The notes under the pieces are model-generated. The model saw only the letters and a program-made list of their open reading frames with translations. It was not told the DNA's origin and searched no databases. From an uncultured Bacteroidia bacterium (lineage in GTDB: Bacteria > Bacteroidota > Bacteroidia > Bacteroidales > F082), in contig CADCIH010000015.1 in the NCBI GenBank assembly GCA_902801465.1, forward strand, positions 1 to 64,000: 64,000 bases of DNA, given 5' to 3'. Every line of letters starts with the position of its first letter. Position 1 is the stretch's first letter. Positions 1 to 8,891 of the stretch are shown piece after piece. Position numbers and translations under genes: made by a program.

Positions 1-216
1 ATTCCAAACGATATTGTTGGTTTTGTTAGAAAAAATCCGACTATAACAAAGATAGCCATAAATGGTTATGGAAAATACAAAGAGTTTGGAGAAAAACTAC
101 AAAATCAGTTCGGACAATCCATCAAAGTGTTTCGTTTGCCAGAAACAAGCGGTCTCAACGCTTCTTGGACTTTAGAAAAACTGTGTAAGGAATGGAGTGC
201 TGTGTTTGAACTATGA
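1..216 (+). CDS. C-terminal fragment of a DNA-deoxyinosine (hypoxanthine) glycosylase
   Basis: The window opens inside this gene; frame 1 is open from base 1 to a TGA at 214-216 and gives 71 residues. The fragment has the pattern of the end of family 6 uracil/hypoxanthine DNA glycosylases: a strand with IAINGY, then a strand ending RLPETSGLNAS, then an amphipathic helix with LCKEW. In the family the LPSTSPAN-like loop lies by the DNA-binding pocket and the enzyme removes deaminated adenine (hypoxanthine) from DNA. The catalytic N-terminal half is outside the window. Codon use is more AT-rich than the genes that follow. The family call is by motif memory and moderate; a more general uracil-DNA-glycosylase superfamily label is safer. 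Confidence 0.6.
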   Translation: MPNDIVGFVRKNPTITKIAINGYGKYKEFGEKLQNQFGQSIKVFRLPETSGLNASWTLEKLCKEWSAVFEL

Positions 217-350
217 GGTAGTTTCTGGCGAATTCCCCTGTGATGATTTCTCTTTTTGAATCGATGCATAACATATCGTTATTTTTATGGAAAAAATAAC
301 TACAAAATTCTTTCATCGCAAGCTTTTTGCAATAATTTTTAGAAAAATTG

Positions 351-358
351 TATTTTTG
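351..358 (+). promoter_or_regulatory. Bacteroidetes -7 promoter element for holB
   Basis: TATTTTTG matches TAnnTTTG exactly and ends 18 nt before the holB ATG, in the AT-rich 160-bp gap after the glycosylase gene. Confidence 0.65.
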
Positions 359-376
359 TACATCTAAAACCACCCT

Positions 377-1510
377 ATGCAATTCAAAGACGTCATCGGA
401 CAAGAGGAAGTCAAACGCAAGCTGATTCTCAGCGTGCAGGAGAACCGTGTGCCTCATGCGCAGCTGTTTTTGGGGCCCGAAGGGAACGGGAAGTTGCCGC
501 TGGCTTTGGCCTACGCGCAATACATCCTTTGTCCGCATCGGACTGCAACGGATAGCTGCGGGGTTTGTCCTTCTTGTCAAAAAATCAGTAAATTAACGCA
601 TCCTGATTTGCATTTTGTGGTGCCGACCACTACCAACAAAAGCGTGAAGAGCAACCCGGAGACGGATTTGTTTTTAAACGAATGGCGTGATTATGTGATC
701 CAGAAAGAGGGTTATGTGGATACTTCCTCTTGGTATGAGTTTCTGGAGGTGGAGAACAAGCAGGGGTATATCTCGGTGCGTGACGCGGCGACGCTATTAC
801 GAAAGCTAAGTTTCAAGGCCTACGAGGGAGAATATAAAATCGCTATCATCTGGATGGCGGAAAAGATGCGAGTGGATACGGCCAACAAGTTGTTGAAGTT
901 GCTCGAGGAGCCGCCGGAGAAAACACTTTTCATTCTGATTGCTGAGGACCAGGAAGAGCTGCTGGCCACCATCCGTTCCAGGGCTTCGTTGGTGAAGATA
1001 CCAAGGATTGATTTAGGTGACCTGCAAACCGCTTTGGTACAACGTCTCGATTGTTCTCCCCAAGAGGCAAACGATGCCGCCATCGTGGCGGAAGGCAACT
1101 GGATCAAGGCCTGCCAGAATGTGAAGGATGCTGAAGACCAGAAGTTTTATTTCCGGACCTTCCAACAGTGGATGCGCTTTTGTTTCAAGGCGGCCATCAA
1201 TGAACTCATCGACTTCTCAAACAACATCAAGACGATTGGTCGTGAGCGGCAAAAACAATTGTTGGATTACGGTTTAAACATCGTCCGCAATTCCCTGTTG
1301 TTTAACAATAATCTTGCTCAACTGGTGATGCTTCCTGAAGACGAAAAGAAGTTCAACGCGGGATTTGCGCCGTTTGTGAAACCTACCAATGTCATCCAAA
1401 TCGCTGATTTGTTGGAGGAAGCCTCACGGCAGATCGAACGCAATGGCTATGCCCCGATTATCTTTTTGGATACCAGTTTCAAAATTGCCAAACTCCTTCG
1501 TGTGAAATAA
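377..1510 (+). CDS. holB: DNA polymerase III subunit delta' (clamp loader)
   Basis: This 377-residue protein is the delta' subunit of the clamp loader, which with delta and tau/gamma opens the sliding clamp at primed sites. The N-terminal AAA+ fold shows a P-loop-like GPEGNGKLPLA around residues 34-44, and a zinc-binding set of four cysteines follows at about 52-66 (CPH...CGVCPSC). A sensor region with LLKLLEEPP lies near residues 173-181, and the C-terminal third is the helical collar. Delta' subunits usually have a degenerate ATP site, as here. The gene is read alone from a TATTTTTG promoter, and its last 32 bases overlap the 3' end of the convergent nadD. Length and motifs fit the family well. 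Confidence 0.9.
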   Translation: MQFKDVIGQEEVKRKLILSVQENRVPHAQLFLGPEGNGKLPLALAYAQYILCPHRTATDSCGVCPSCQKISKLTHPDLHFVVPTTTNKSVKSNPETDLFLNEWRDYVIQKEGYVDTSSWYEFLEVENKQGYISVRDAATLLRKLSFKAYEGEYKIAIIWMAEKMRVDTANKLLKLLEEPPEKTLFILIAEDQEELLATIRSRASLVKIPRIDLGDLQTALVQRLDCSPQEANDAAIVAEGNWIKACQNVKDAEDQKFYFRTFQQWMRFCFKAAINELIDFSNNIKTIGRERQKQLLDYGLNIVRNSLLFNNNLAQLVMLPEDEKKFNAGFAPFVKPTNVIQIADLLEEASRQIERNGYAPIIFLDTSFKIAKLLRVK

Positions 1511-2060
1511 GATATTGGTACGCTTTTTCCGGCATGAAATGCCGCACATCACGCCCCTCTTTCAAACAGTTCCTAATAAACGTAGAAGACACCTCGATTA
1601 TTGGGGTTTCAAGCACTTTCACGTGAGGATGATGCAACAGTTCGCCTCCATCGTATCCTTTACGGGGAAACACCAGTAGCTCATAATTTTCAAGAATGGC
1701 TTGGTATTCCCTCCAACGGGGAAACCCTTCCAAGCTGTCCATGCCGCAGATAAAGACAAACTGGTCTTCAGGGTAATTCTTAGACAAAGCCCTCAACGTA
1801 TTAATGGTATAGGATGGTTGGGGCATCGAAAACTCGATGTCGGAGGCTTTCATCCGAGAGTCGCCTTCCAAAGCCAGTTCGACCATCTTCAACCGGTCGG
1901 CATCGTCCATCAAGTCGGCTTTTTGCTTCAGTGGATTTTGGGGCGACACCACAAACCACAACTCGTCGAGGTCGGAAAACTCCACGAGATAGTTGGCCAA
2001 CATCACGTGACCGTGATGGATGGGGTTGAACGAACCGGAGTACAGGCCTATCCTTCGCAT
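1479..2060 (-). CDS. nadD: Nicotinate-nucleotide adenylyltransferase
   Basis: A 193-residue cytoplasmic enzyme that joins ATP and nicotinate mononucleotide to make deamido-NAD, the step before NadE, which is also encoded in this window near 51.3 kb. The N-terminal nucleotidyltransferase motif is complete: GLYSGSFNPIHHGH at residues 5-18 with the HxGH pair, and the C-terminal motif EVSSTFIR (about 156-163) matches the usual ISSTxIR. The start codon ATG lies 13 nt inside the end of gmk, so translation is probably coupled. Its 3' end overlaps the convergent holB gene by 32 bp, leaving no room for an intergenic terminator. Confidence 0.93.
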   Translation of the reverse strand: MRRIGLYSGSFNPIHHGHVMLANYLVEFSDLDELWFVVSPQNPLKQKADLMDDADRLKMVELALEGDSRMKASDIEFSMPQPSYTINTLRALSKNYPEDQFVFICGMDSLEGFPRWREYQAILENYELLVFPRKGYDGGELLHHPHVKVLETPIIEVSSTFIRNCLKEGRDVRHFMPEKAYQYLISHEGVWQF

Positions 2061-2641
2061 GTTGTTTCTCTTTGTTCCAAAAAACGTTGGACGGCTTCCA
2101 GGATGTCGTGCTTGGCGGTCTCCAAGTCGTCGTTGATAATGGTAATGTCGAACTTACCCTTGGCGAAGTTCATCTCCCAGTCGGCCTTGGCGAGACGTTT
2201 CTCAATCTCTTCCAAAGAATCGGTCTGCCGATTCACCAAACGCTGGCGCAACACCTCAATCGAAGGGGCCTGGATGAACACCGACAGAGCCTCGTCGCCA
2301 TAAAACTTCTTGATATTGGTTCCTCCGACGACATCCACGTCGAAAGCAACGTGCTTGCCTTCCTCACGCATCTTCTCCACCACGGCTTTCAGCGTTCCGT
2401 AACAGCGACCTTGATATACTTCTTCCCACTCCAGAAATTCATCGTTTTCAACACGTTGCTTGAACTCCTCAAGGCTCATGAAGTAATACTCCACGCCGTT
2501 TTGTTCCTGACCGCGAGGTTGTCGGGTAGTGGCCGACACGGAAAATGCCATGTTGGGGATTTCGCTCAAAAGATGGTTGACCAAGGTGGTCTTGCCCGAT
2601 CCTGATGGAGCGGAGAATATCAATAGTTTCCCTTTTTCCAT
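2048..2641 (-). CDS. gmk: Guanylate kinase
   Basis: This 197-residue enzyme phosphorylates GMP to GDP with ATP. The P-loop APSGSGKTT sits at residues 11-19, followed by the GMP-binding segment with TTRQPRGQE (about 38-46) and GVEYYFMS (49-56), and the lid region around QAPS...LRQRL. Length is typical for bacterial Gmk. It is the middle gene of a reverse operon: the M23 peptidase gene ends 14 nt upstream and nadD starts within its last 13 bases. The start ATG at 2641 puts the P-loop at the usual distance from the N-terminus. Confidence 0.95.
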   Translation of the reverse strand: MEKGKLLIFSAPSGSGKTTLVNHLLSEIPNMAFSVSATTRQPRGQEQNGVEYYFMSLEEFKQRVENDEFLEWEEVYQGRCYGTLKAVVEKMREEGKHVAFDVDVVGGTNIKKFYGDEALSVFIQAPSIEVLRQRLVNRQTDSLEEIEKRLAKADWEMNFAKGKFDITIINDDLETAKHDILEAVQRFLEQRETTCEG

Positions 2642-2655
2642 ATAAATATAGTCTG

Positions 2656-3720
2656 TTATTGTACTGTAATTTTTTGGCCTATCTTCAAAGTCTTTTTCTC
2701 GCTGATATTGTTCAGTTTGCAGATTTTTTTCACGGTGGTGCCGTATTTCTTGGCGATGCTGCTCAGGGTGTCGCCTTTCTTGACGGTATGGGTCACGTGC
2801 TTGGGCTCCACTTGTTTGGAGGCCACCTGCGACTCGTTGTCGCTCTGTCCCTCGTGTGAATAGATGCTGAAGTAGTGCTTCTTTAAAGTGAAAATCGTGT
2901 CGCGGAGGGTTTCCTCTTGGAAGTCGAAGATGCGCTCTGGGTCGAACGACTGGCCCAGATAACGGGTTTCAAAATGGAGATGTGGGCCTGTGGAGCGCCC
3001 CGTTGACCCGCAATAGCCGATAATCTCGCCTGCCTTTACCAGGTCGTCGGTTTCAACGATATATTGGGTCAGGTGACCATAATAGGTCTCCAGTCCGTTG
3101 GCATGTCGTAGCACCACCACGTTGCCATAGCCTCCGGTGAGTTTCGGGGGCAGCGCCGCACGAACGATGCCATCAAAAGCGGCATAAATAGGCTCTCCGA
3201 AAGGCACGCCTAGATCCACACCCTGATGTTTGCGGCCTCTACGCATCTTGTAGGTCGACACGATTCGGCCTTCTCCAGGGATGTGCCAGCCGTGCAATGA
3301 GTCGCAAAGCACCAAATCAACCTCGTCGGGAAGGTCGGCGTCTTTGAGGTCGACGTAGGCATGGACCTGGTTCGTCATCCAATGGTCGTTGGTGATGAAA
3401 TCGGGCAGGTCGGGCTTGGGAACGTCATAGTACATCCACGAGCCATTGTCGAAAAGAATGACTTTCAAGAATTTCTCCTGTGTGCTAAGCGTGTCAATGG
3501 GCAACCCGATGCCACCACTGGTTTCTTCGTCTTCTTCGTCTTCGGACTCTTCCTCGTCATATTCTTTAAAAAGATAGACGGTGTCGTGAACGATGACGGG
3601 CTTTCCTAAAAACACGCGTTCAAACCAATTGGGTTGTTTGGTGGTGTCTTGTTCGTGGTCTTGAGCGCTAGCTAAAATGGATGAAAGGAGAAATATGATG
3701 AGGATTGCTGTCTTTTTCAT
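2656..3720 (-). CDS. Secreted M23 metallopeptidase with C-terminal LysM domain
   Basis: A 354-residue exported cell-wall enzyme. It begins with a signal peptide (MKKTAILIIFLLSSILASAQ), then an acidic linker around residues 55-75 (EEESEDEEDEE), then an M23/LytM peptidase domain with the zinc motifs HQGVDLG and HLHFE, and ends with one LysM peptidoglycan-binding repeat (VKKGDTLSSIAKKYG onward). M23 enzymes cut peptide bridges in peptidoglycan or, if inactive, activate amidases; both zinc motifs look intact here. The ATG at 3720 is chosen because the TATCTTTG promoter lies at 3747-3754, which would leave an upstream in-frame start outside the transcript. gmk and nadD follow in the same operon. 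Confidence 0.9.
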   Translation of the reverse strand: MKKTAILIIFLLSSILASAQDHEQDTTKQPNWFERVFLGKPVIVHDTVYLFKEYDEEESEDEEDEETSGGIGLPIDTLSTQEKFLKVILFDNGSWMYYDVPKPDLPDFITNDHWMTNQVHAYVDLKDADLPDEVDLVLCDSLHGWHIPGEGRIVSTYKMRRGRKHQGVDLGVPFGEPIYAAFDGIVRAALPPKLTGGYGNVVVLRHANGLETYYGHLTQYIVETDDLVKAGEIIGYCGSTGRSTGPHLHFETRYLGQSFDPERIFDFQEETLRDTIFTLKKHYFSIYSHEGQSDNESQVASKQVEPKHVTHTVKKGDTLSSIAKKYGTTVKKICKLNNISEKKTLKIGQKITVQ

Positions 3721-3746
3721 GTGGGAAAAACTTTGCCTTAAAACGG

Positions 3747-3754
3747 CAAAGATA
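3747..3754 (-). promoter_or_regulatory. -7 promoter element for the M23 peptidase-gmk-nadD operon
   Basis: The reverse strand reads TATCTTTG here, an exact TAnnTTTG, 26 nt before the peptidase ATG. Confidence 0.7.
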
Positions 3755-3769
3755 CACAAAAAATTTTAT

Positions 3770-5548
3770 TCAATCCTCAGAAATTTCGCTTAGGGTCTTC
3801 CGGTAGGTTGAGAACACGTTGGCGCGTGAGATGTAGCCGAGATACTTGCCGTTCTCGATGACAGGGATGTTGTATTTTCCGGAGACCTGGAATTTCTTGA
3901 CCACGGTCTCCATCGGATCCTCGGGGTGGATGAGGTATTCAGGGATGACGGTGAACTCCTCAATGGGTTGACTGTAAAGCGTTTGGTCGAACATCACACT
4001 GCGGATGTCGTCCAACAGCACATGGCCACAGAAGGTGCCGTCCTTGTCAACCACAGGGAAGATGTTTCTCCTTGACGAGGAGATGATGGGGATGAGGTCG
4101 CCCAAGGTGGAACCGCGTTTGACCTTGCTGAAATTGGTCTCGATAAGCCCGTTGATGGTCATCATGGTGAGGATGCTGACGTCTTTGTTGTGTGTAACCT
4201 CCACGCCATGTTCAGCCACGGAATTGGTATATACTGAGTGCCTGAAGAAGATTCGGTTGACGAAGTAGGAGAGGGCAGAGACTATCATCAGGGGTACGAT
4301 CAAGGAATAGCCGTTGGTGATCTCTGCGATGAGGAAGATGCCCGTCAGTGGGGCGTGCAGCATGCCGGCAATCAAACCGCTCATCCCGACCAAGGCGAAT
4401 TTGGCCGGATCCAGTTCTCCGATGCCTAGGTAATTGACCGTCAAAGAGAAGAACAAACCGGAAAAAGCGCCGATGAACAGGGCAGGGGCGAAGGTGCCCC
4501 CCACGCCTCCGGCTCCGAAAGTCAAGGCGGTGGCGAAGGCCTTTAGCAGGATGATGGCGGCAAGCAGCACCAGGATGACCCAGTCATGCTGGTCCCATCC
4601 GCTGAATATCGGATTTTTGTAAATGGCGGAATAGTCGCCTCGTAAAGCGGCGTTGATGGCGTCATAACCTTCGCCGTAGAGTGCGGGGAACAGGTAGATC
4701 AGCACACCCAGCAACACGGCGCCAACGATGAACCGTTTCCATGGTGAAGCGATGTTCTTGAAACGCTTCTCCACCCCGAAGGTGACACGAAGGAAATAGG
4801 CCGAGATCAGTCCCACAAACAAGCCGAGACCTATATAATAAATTGCATTGGCCGGAATGAACCCCTCGTTGATGACGGCATTGTATTCCACCGCCTGGCC
4901 TAACAGAAAGTAAGAGGTCAGAATGGCGATAAACGAGGCGCAGATGATGGGGATCAAGGAACCTAACGAGAGGTCGATCATCAGCACCTCAAGCGCAAAG
5001 AAGATGCCTGCCATCGGTGCTTGGAAGATGGCCGCCAGAGCCGCGGCGCCTCCCATGCCGATGAGCATCACCACCTGCTTGTACTCTAGCTTCAGCCAGC
5101 GGGCCAAGTTGGAGCCGATGCTGGCTCCCGTCGATACCGAAGGACCTTCCAATCCCACCGATCCGCCAAAACCTACCGTGAGGGCGCTGGCGATGATGGT
5201 GGACCACATGCTGTGCTTGCTGACCTCGCCTTTCTTCTTCTTGATGGCGTACAAGATGCCGGGGATGCCGTGCCCGATCTCCTTGCGGAGGATGTATTTG
5301 CAAAACACCAGCGTGAGCAGGATGCCGATGGCGGGATAGACGAAATACAGGATGTCGGAGTATTCGAATTGGACGCTCAGTACCAAGTCCCTGATGCCGT
5401 GGGCCAACCGTTTGATGATGATGGCCGCCAATCCACCCAAGAAGCCTGTGGGGACACTTAACAGCAACATGAATTGCTGGTTGGTCAGATGTGCTGTCCG
5501 CCATTCGTTGAAACGCTCAATCCAGTTGCTGGCTTGTTGCTTTGCCAC
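3770..5548 (-). CDS. ClC-family chloride channel/transporter with CBS pair
   Basis: A 592-residue inner-membrane protein with about ten hydrophobic helices, then two CBS domains in the last ~150 residues. Selectivity-filter segments are visible: GHGIPG, GLEGPS (the gating glutamate, equal to E148 of the E. coli exchanger) and GGTFAPALFIG. At the inner proton-path position the sequence is FALEVLM, where the E. coli exchanger has IIEEM; the second glutamate (E203) is replaced by valine, the residue found in animal ClC channels. This hints at a passive channel rather than a Cl-/H+ exchanger, but that is inference. The start codon appears to be GTG; no in-frame ATG lies before the first helix. 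Transcribed alone, divergent from exonuclease III. Confidence 0.88.
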   Translation of the reverse strand: MAKQQASNWIERFNEWRTAHLTNQQFMLLLSVPTGFLGGLAAIIIKRLAHGIRDLVLSVQFEYSDILYFVYPAIGILLTLVFCKYILRKEIGHGIPGILYAIKKKKGEVSKHSMWSTIIASALTVGFGGSVGLEGPSVSTGASIGSNLARWLKLEYKQVVMLIGMGGAAALAAIFQAPMAGIFFALEVLMIDLSLGSLIPIICASFIAILTSYFLLGQAVEYNAVINEGFIPANAIYYIGLGLFVGLISAYFLRVTFGVEKRFKNIASPWKRFIVGAVLLGVLIYLFPALYGEGYDAINAALRGDYSAIYKNPIFSGWDQHDWVILVLLAAIILLKAFATALTFGAGGVGGTFAPALFIGAFSGLFFSLTVNYLGIGELDPAKFALVGMSGLIAGMLHAPLTGIFLIAEITNGYSLIVPLMIVSALSYFVNRIFFRHSVYTNSVAEHGVEVTHNKDVSILTMMTINGLIETNFSKVKRGSTLGDLIPIISSSRRNIFPVVDKDGTFCGHVLLDDIRSVMFDQTLYSQPIEEFTVIPEYLIHPEDPMETVVKKFQVSGKYNIPVIENGKYLGYISRANVFSTYRKTLSEISED

Positions 5549-5590
5549 GGTTCAATTGTTTTTAGGCCGCTAAAATAAAAAATCTTTTCT

Positions 5591-5598
5591 TATCTTCG
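5591..5598 (+). promoter_or_regulatory. -7-like promoter element for exonuclease III
   Basis: TATCTTCG differs from TAnnTTTG by one base and ends 20 nt before the ATG of the exonuclease gene. The same octamer occurs at the edges of the hairpin elements near 58.1 and 59.7 kb. Confidence 0.45.
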
Positions 5599-5618
5599 CA
5601 TCATATTTTTTCCAAGTC

Positions 5619-6380
5619 ATGAAAATCGTCAGCTATAACGTCAACGGCATCCGCTCAGCCATCGGCAAGGGCCTGCTTCAATGGATTAATGATTATCAAC
5701 CCGACGTGCTCTGCTTCCAGGAGTTGAAAGCTACGCCCGACCAAATCCCAGTGATGGATTTCGAGATGATGGGCTACCATCACTACTGGTTTCCAGCCCA
5801 AAAGAAAGGCTATAGCGGCGTGGGCATGATTACCAAAGCTGAGCCCGACAACGTGGTGTATGGCATGGACAACCCGCTTTACGACAACGAGGGGCGCTTT
5901 CTGAGGGCCGACTTTGGCGACCTCTCGGTGGTTAGCGTGTATCACCCTTCGGGCACCACTGGCGACGAACGACAGGCTTTCAAGATGGTGTGGCTCGACT
6001 TCTTCCGCCAATATGTGAACGAGCTTCGCAAGACACGGCCCCAATTGGTCCTTTCAGGCGACTACAACATCTGTCACGAGGATATTGACATCAACAACCC
6101 ACGGAAACACGACACCTCGTCGGGCTTCCTGCCCGAGGAACGGCGGTGGATGACGGCTTTCCTCAGCGACGGCTACGTCGACAGCTTCCGTCACTTGGTG
6201 AAGGAGCCCAATCGCTATAGCTGGTGGAGCTTCCGTGCCGGCGCCCGTGCCAAGAACCTCGGCTGGCGCATCGACTATCACATGGTTACCGAAAACTTAA
6301 AGGAGAACATCAACAGCGTTGACATTCTCCCCGAGGTGCAGCATTCGGACCATTGCCCGATTGTGCTTGACTTGAAGTAG
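5619..6380 (+). CDS. xth: Exodeoxyribonuclease III (AP endonuclease)
   Basis: A 253-residue ExoIII-type base-excision-repair enzyme that cuts 5' to abasic sites and has 3'-5' exonuclease activity. The endonuclease/exonuclease/phosphatase fold motifs are in order: YNVNGIRSA near residue 5, CFQELK (metal-binding Glu) at about 32-37, SGDYNICH (about 145-152, catalytic Asp/Asn), and SDHCPIVLDL at the end (catalytic Asp-His). Length is typical. The stop codon TAG at 6378-6380 forms the last three bases of the opposite-strand tRNA-Arg gene, so the two genes converge with a 3-bp overlap. Confidence 0.94.
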   Translation: MKIVSYNVNGIRSAIGKGLLQWINDYQPDVLCFQELKATPDQIPVMDFEMMGYHHYWFPAQKKGYSGVGMITKAEPDNVVYGMDNPLYDNEGRFLRADFGDLSVVSVYHPSGTTGDERQAFKMVWLDFFRQYVNELRKTRPQLVLSGDYNICHEDIDINNPRKHDTSSGFLPEERRWMTAFLSDGYVDSFRHLVKEPNRYSWWSFRAGARAKNLGWRIDYHMVTENLKENINSVDILPEVQHSDHCPIVLDLK

Positions 6381-6449
6381 CCCCACTAGGACTCGAACCT
6401 AGATTTAAAGTTTAGGAAACTTCCGTTCTATCCCTTGAACTATAGGGCC
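6378..6449 (-). tRNA. tRNA-Arg (anticodon CCU)
   Basis: The reverse strand from 6449 down folds into a complete 72-nt cloverleaf: acceptor GGCCCTA/TGGGGCT with G-U pairs at positions 1-72 and 6-67, D arm GTTC/GAAC, anticodon stem GAAGT/ACTTT with loop TTCCTAA (anticodon CCT), four-base variable loop, and T arm CTAGG/CCTAG with loop TTCGAGT. CCA is not encoded. The anticodon reads AGG codons. Its 3' end shares three bases with the stop codon of the convergent exonuclease gene. Confidence 0.93.
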
Positions 6450-6466
6450 ATCGTAAAACGTGAGTG

Positions 6467-6474
6467 CAAAAATA
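6467..6474 (-). promoter_or_regulatory. -7 promoter element for tRNA-Arg
   Basis: The reverse strand reads TATTTTTG, ending 17 nt upstream of the first tRNA base. Confidence 0.65.
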
Positions 6475-6551
6475 CGTTTTTTCTGTTTATAAACACCCAC
6501 CGTTTGAAAAAAACATCGTATCTTTATCGCTTCAATTAAATAAGATCCACT

Positions 6552-8891
6552 ATGAAATATCTTAAATATTTATTTCTGCTCGTCGTCTCGTCGCTGGGAA
6601 TCAGCGCTTTAGCCCAAGGCGGCGTCGGCATCGGAAACTGGCGTACCCACATGCCTTACCAAAAAGTCATCGGAGTGGAAGCCCTCGGGAGTAAAGTGTA
6701 TGCAGCTACCAACTACGAATTGTTTACCTATGACACCGACGACAATAGCCTTCAAATCCTGAACAAAATCAACACCTTGTCAGATATCGGTATCGCCAAG
6801 ATAAGCCGAAACCCCCAACTCGATCTCCTCGTGGTAGCCTATACCAATGCCAATATCGACCTCATTGACAAACAAGGCAACGTGTTCAATATGAGCGATA
6901 TCAAGGATAAAAACATCCTCGGCAACAAAACCATCAACGACGTGGTCTTCAAAAACGAATTGGCCTACTTCGCATGCGGCTTCGGTATCGTGGTCTACGA
7001 CTTGAGAAGACAGGAAGTGGTTGACACCTATTACATTGGACAAAACGGCGCTGCAGTCAACGTAACCGACATCGCCTTCTACAACGGACGTATCTACGCA
7101 TCTTCCAACGATGGCTTGTACTATGCCGATGAAAACAGTACCACCCTTGCCAACTTTTCCTCATGGCATTTCGACAACTCATTGATATATCCACATTTCC
7201 CCTACAATGAAATGGAAACGTTCGGGGGAAAGCTGTTGCTCAATTATACTGAAGGTAATTATGATGCCGACACGCTTTTCGTTTTCGACGGAGAACAATG
7301 GTCCTATTTCGACAAGACCTATTGCTCAAACAAAAGGGAATTGCGAGTGAGTCAAGGTAAACTCGTTGTCTCCTGTTTTAGCGTGGTCGATGTTTTCAAT
7401 GAGTCGTTTGAACTGGTGGACCGTGTTTATGGCGCTGAAACAACTTTGCGTCCCAATGCGGCTTTTATTGATGATAAGGGAATGTATTGGGTTGCTGACA
7501 GCAACCATGGGTTGATCAAGACACCGAACAGTTGGGAATTCGAACTGTTGTGCCCGAATGGTCCATACAGCAAAAGCGTCTTTGAACTGAGTACCTTTGG
7601 AAAACATGTGTGGATCGCCACAGGAGGCCATACCTCAACATGGGCCAAACTATACGCCCAAGAGGGTGTGTGCCATTTCGACGGTAACTGGTGGACCAAT
7701 CTGAATCGCAACAACATCCCGGCCTTGGGCGAAGAAGGCATCAGCGACTTCGTTTGCTGCGCGACGGACCCGATCGACACCACCGTGACTTATGTGGGTA
7801 CCTGGGGCAAAGGCGTGCTGAAATTCCAAAACAACGAATACGTGGGGAGATTCGACAACACGAATAGCTCGCTCGGCGTATGGACCCAAGATACACGTTA
7901 TGTCATGGTGTCTGGGATGGCATTCGATAGCCATGGTAACCTGTGGGTCGCCAATTCCGGATCCAACAACCTGCTTTCCGTCATGGAACGCAACGGACAA
8001 TGGCACTCCTATAACTTGGGCGGGACCAACAGTGGCATCGACATCTCCTTCATGGTCATCGATGGCAACAACTATAAATGGATCATGACCCGCATGGGCA
8101 ACGACACGAAGATCATCGTGTTCAACGACAACGGTACCTTTGACGACACTTCCGACGATCAGGTGAAATCGCTCCGCTGCGTGGCGGGACAAGGGGGCAT
8201 CTCAGGGTCGATGGTGAACTGCCTCGCCGTCGACCGTAACGGATCAGTGTGGGTGGGCACCGATAGCGGTCCTTGCTATTATGCCGATACCAGAAAACTC
8301 TTCTCCGAAAACCATTATGACGCCAGTGTGGTGCTTGTGCCCCGTAACGACGGCACCGGACAAGCCGACCCGCTCTTCGACGAGGTCAACGTGCTCAGCA
8401 TCGCCGTGGATGGCAACAACAACAAATGGTTCGGCCTCGAGTCGGGGGTTTACCAACTGTCGCCCGACTGTCGTACCCAACTGCTGTATTTCAACACCGA
8501 CAACAGCCCGTTGCTCGACAATTCGGTACGCACCATGGTGATTAATGAAGACGGTGAAGTGTTTTTCGGCACGGATCTGGGCGTGATTTCCTACCGGGGA
8601 TCAGCTACCCCGGGAGGGCCTACCAACACCGACGTGGTGGCCTATCCCAATCCAGTCAGGCCTGGCTATAGCGGCTATGTGGGCATCAAAGGACTTGTTG
8701 AAGACGCCCTCGTGCGTATCACCACCGTTGACGGCTCGTTCGTCACCGAACTCATCGCCGAAGGCGGCCAGGCAGTGTGGGACTGCACCAATGTCAATGG
8801 ACAGAAAGTGCGTCCAGGTATCTATCTGGTGTTTGTCAGCACCTATGAAGCGAAAGAACGCCTTGCCACAAAAATCCTTATCATGAACTGA
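6552..8891 (+). CDS. porZ: PorZ-like type IX secretion protein (two-component-regulator propeller family)
   Basis: A 779-residue exported protein that matches PorZ, the cell-surface T9SS component that in Porphyromonas gingivalis delivers anionic LPS to the attachment complex. After a signal peptide (MKYLKYLFLLVVSSLGISA) comes GNWRTHMPYQ, then two beta-propellers built of repeated blades with NTLSD, GNLWVANSG, GSVWVGTDSG and VFFGTDLGV patterns, and finally a C-terminal sorting-like domain (about 690-779) with DVVAYPNPV near its start and RPGIYLVFV...KILIMN at its end. Length is close to that of known PorZ (776). Its stop overlaps the recO start by one base (TGATG), so the two are co-transcribed. 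It implies a working T9SS elsewhere in the genome. Confidence 0.85.
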   Translation: MKYLKYLFLLVVSSLGISALAQGGVGIGNWRTHMPYQKVIGVEALGSKVYAATNYELFTYDTDDNSLQILNKINTLSDIGIAKISRNPQLDLLVVAYTNANIDLIDKQGNVFNMSDIKDKNILGNKTINDVVFKNELAYFACGFGIVVYDLRRQEVVDTYYIGQNGAAVNVTDIAFYNGRIYASSNDGLYYADENSTTLANFSSWHFDNSLIYPHFPYNEMETFGGKLLLNYTEGNYDADTLFVFDGEQWSYFDKTYCSNKRELRVSQGKLVVSCFSVVDVFNESFELVDRVYGAETTLRPNAAFIDDKGMYWVADSNHGLIKTPNSWEFELLCPNGPYSKSVFELSTFGKHVWIATGGHTSTWAKLYAQEGVCHFDGNWWTNLNRNNIPALGEEGISDFVCCATDPIDTTVTYVGTWGKGVLKFQNNEYVGRFDNTNSSLGVWTQDTRYVMVSGMAFDSHGNLWVANSGSNNLLSVMERNGQWHSYNLGGTNSGIDISFMVIDGNNYKWIMTRMGNDTKIIVFNDNGTFDDTSDDQVKSLRCVAGQGGISGSMVNCLAVDRNGSVWVGTDSGPCYYADTRKLFSENHYDASVVLVPRNDGTGQADPLFDEVNVLSIAVDGNNNKWFGLESGVYQLSPDCRTQLLYFNTDNSPLLDNSVRTMVINEDGEVFFGTDLGVISYRGSATPGGPTNTDVVAYPNPVRPGYSGYVGIKGLVEDALVRITTVDGSFVTELIAEGGQAVWDCTNVNGQKVRPGIYLVFVSTYEAKERLATKILIMN

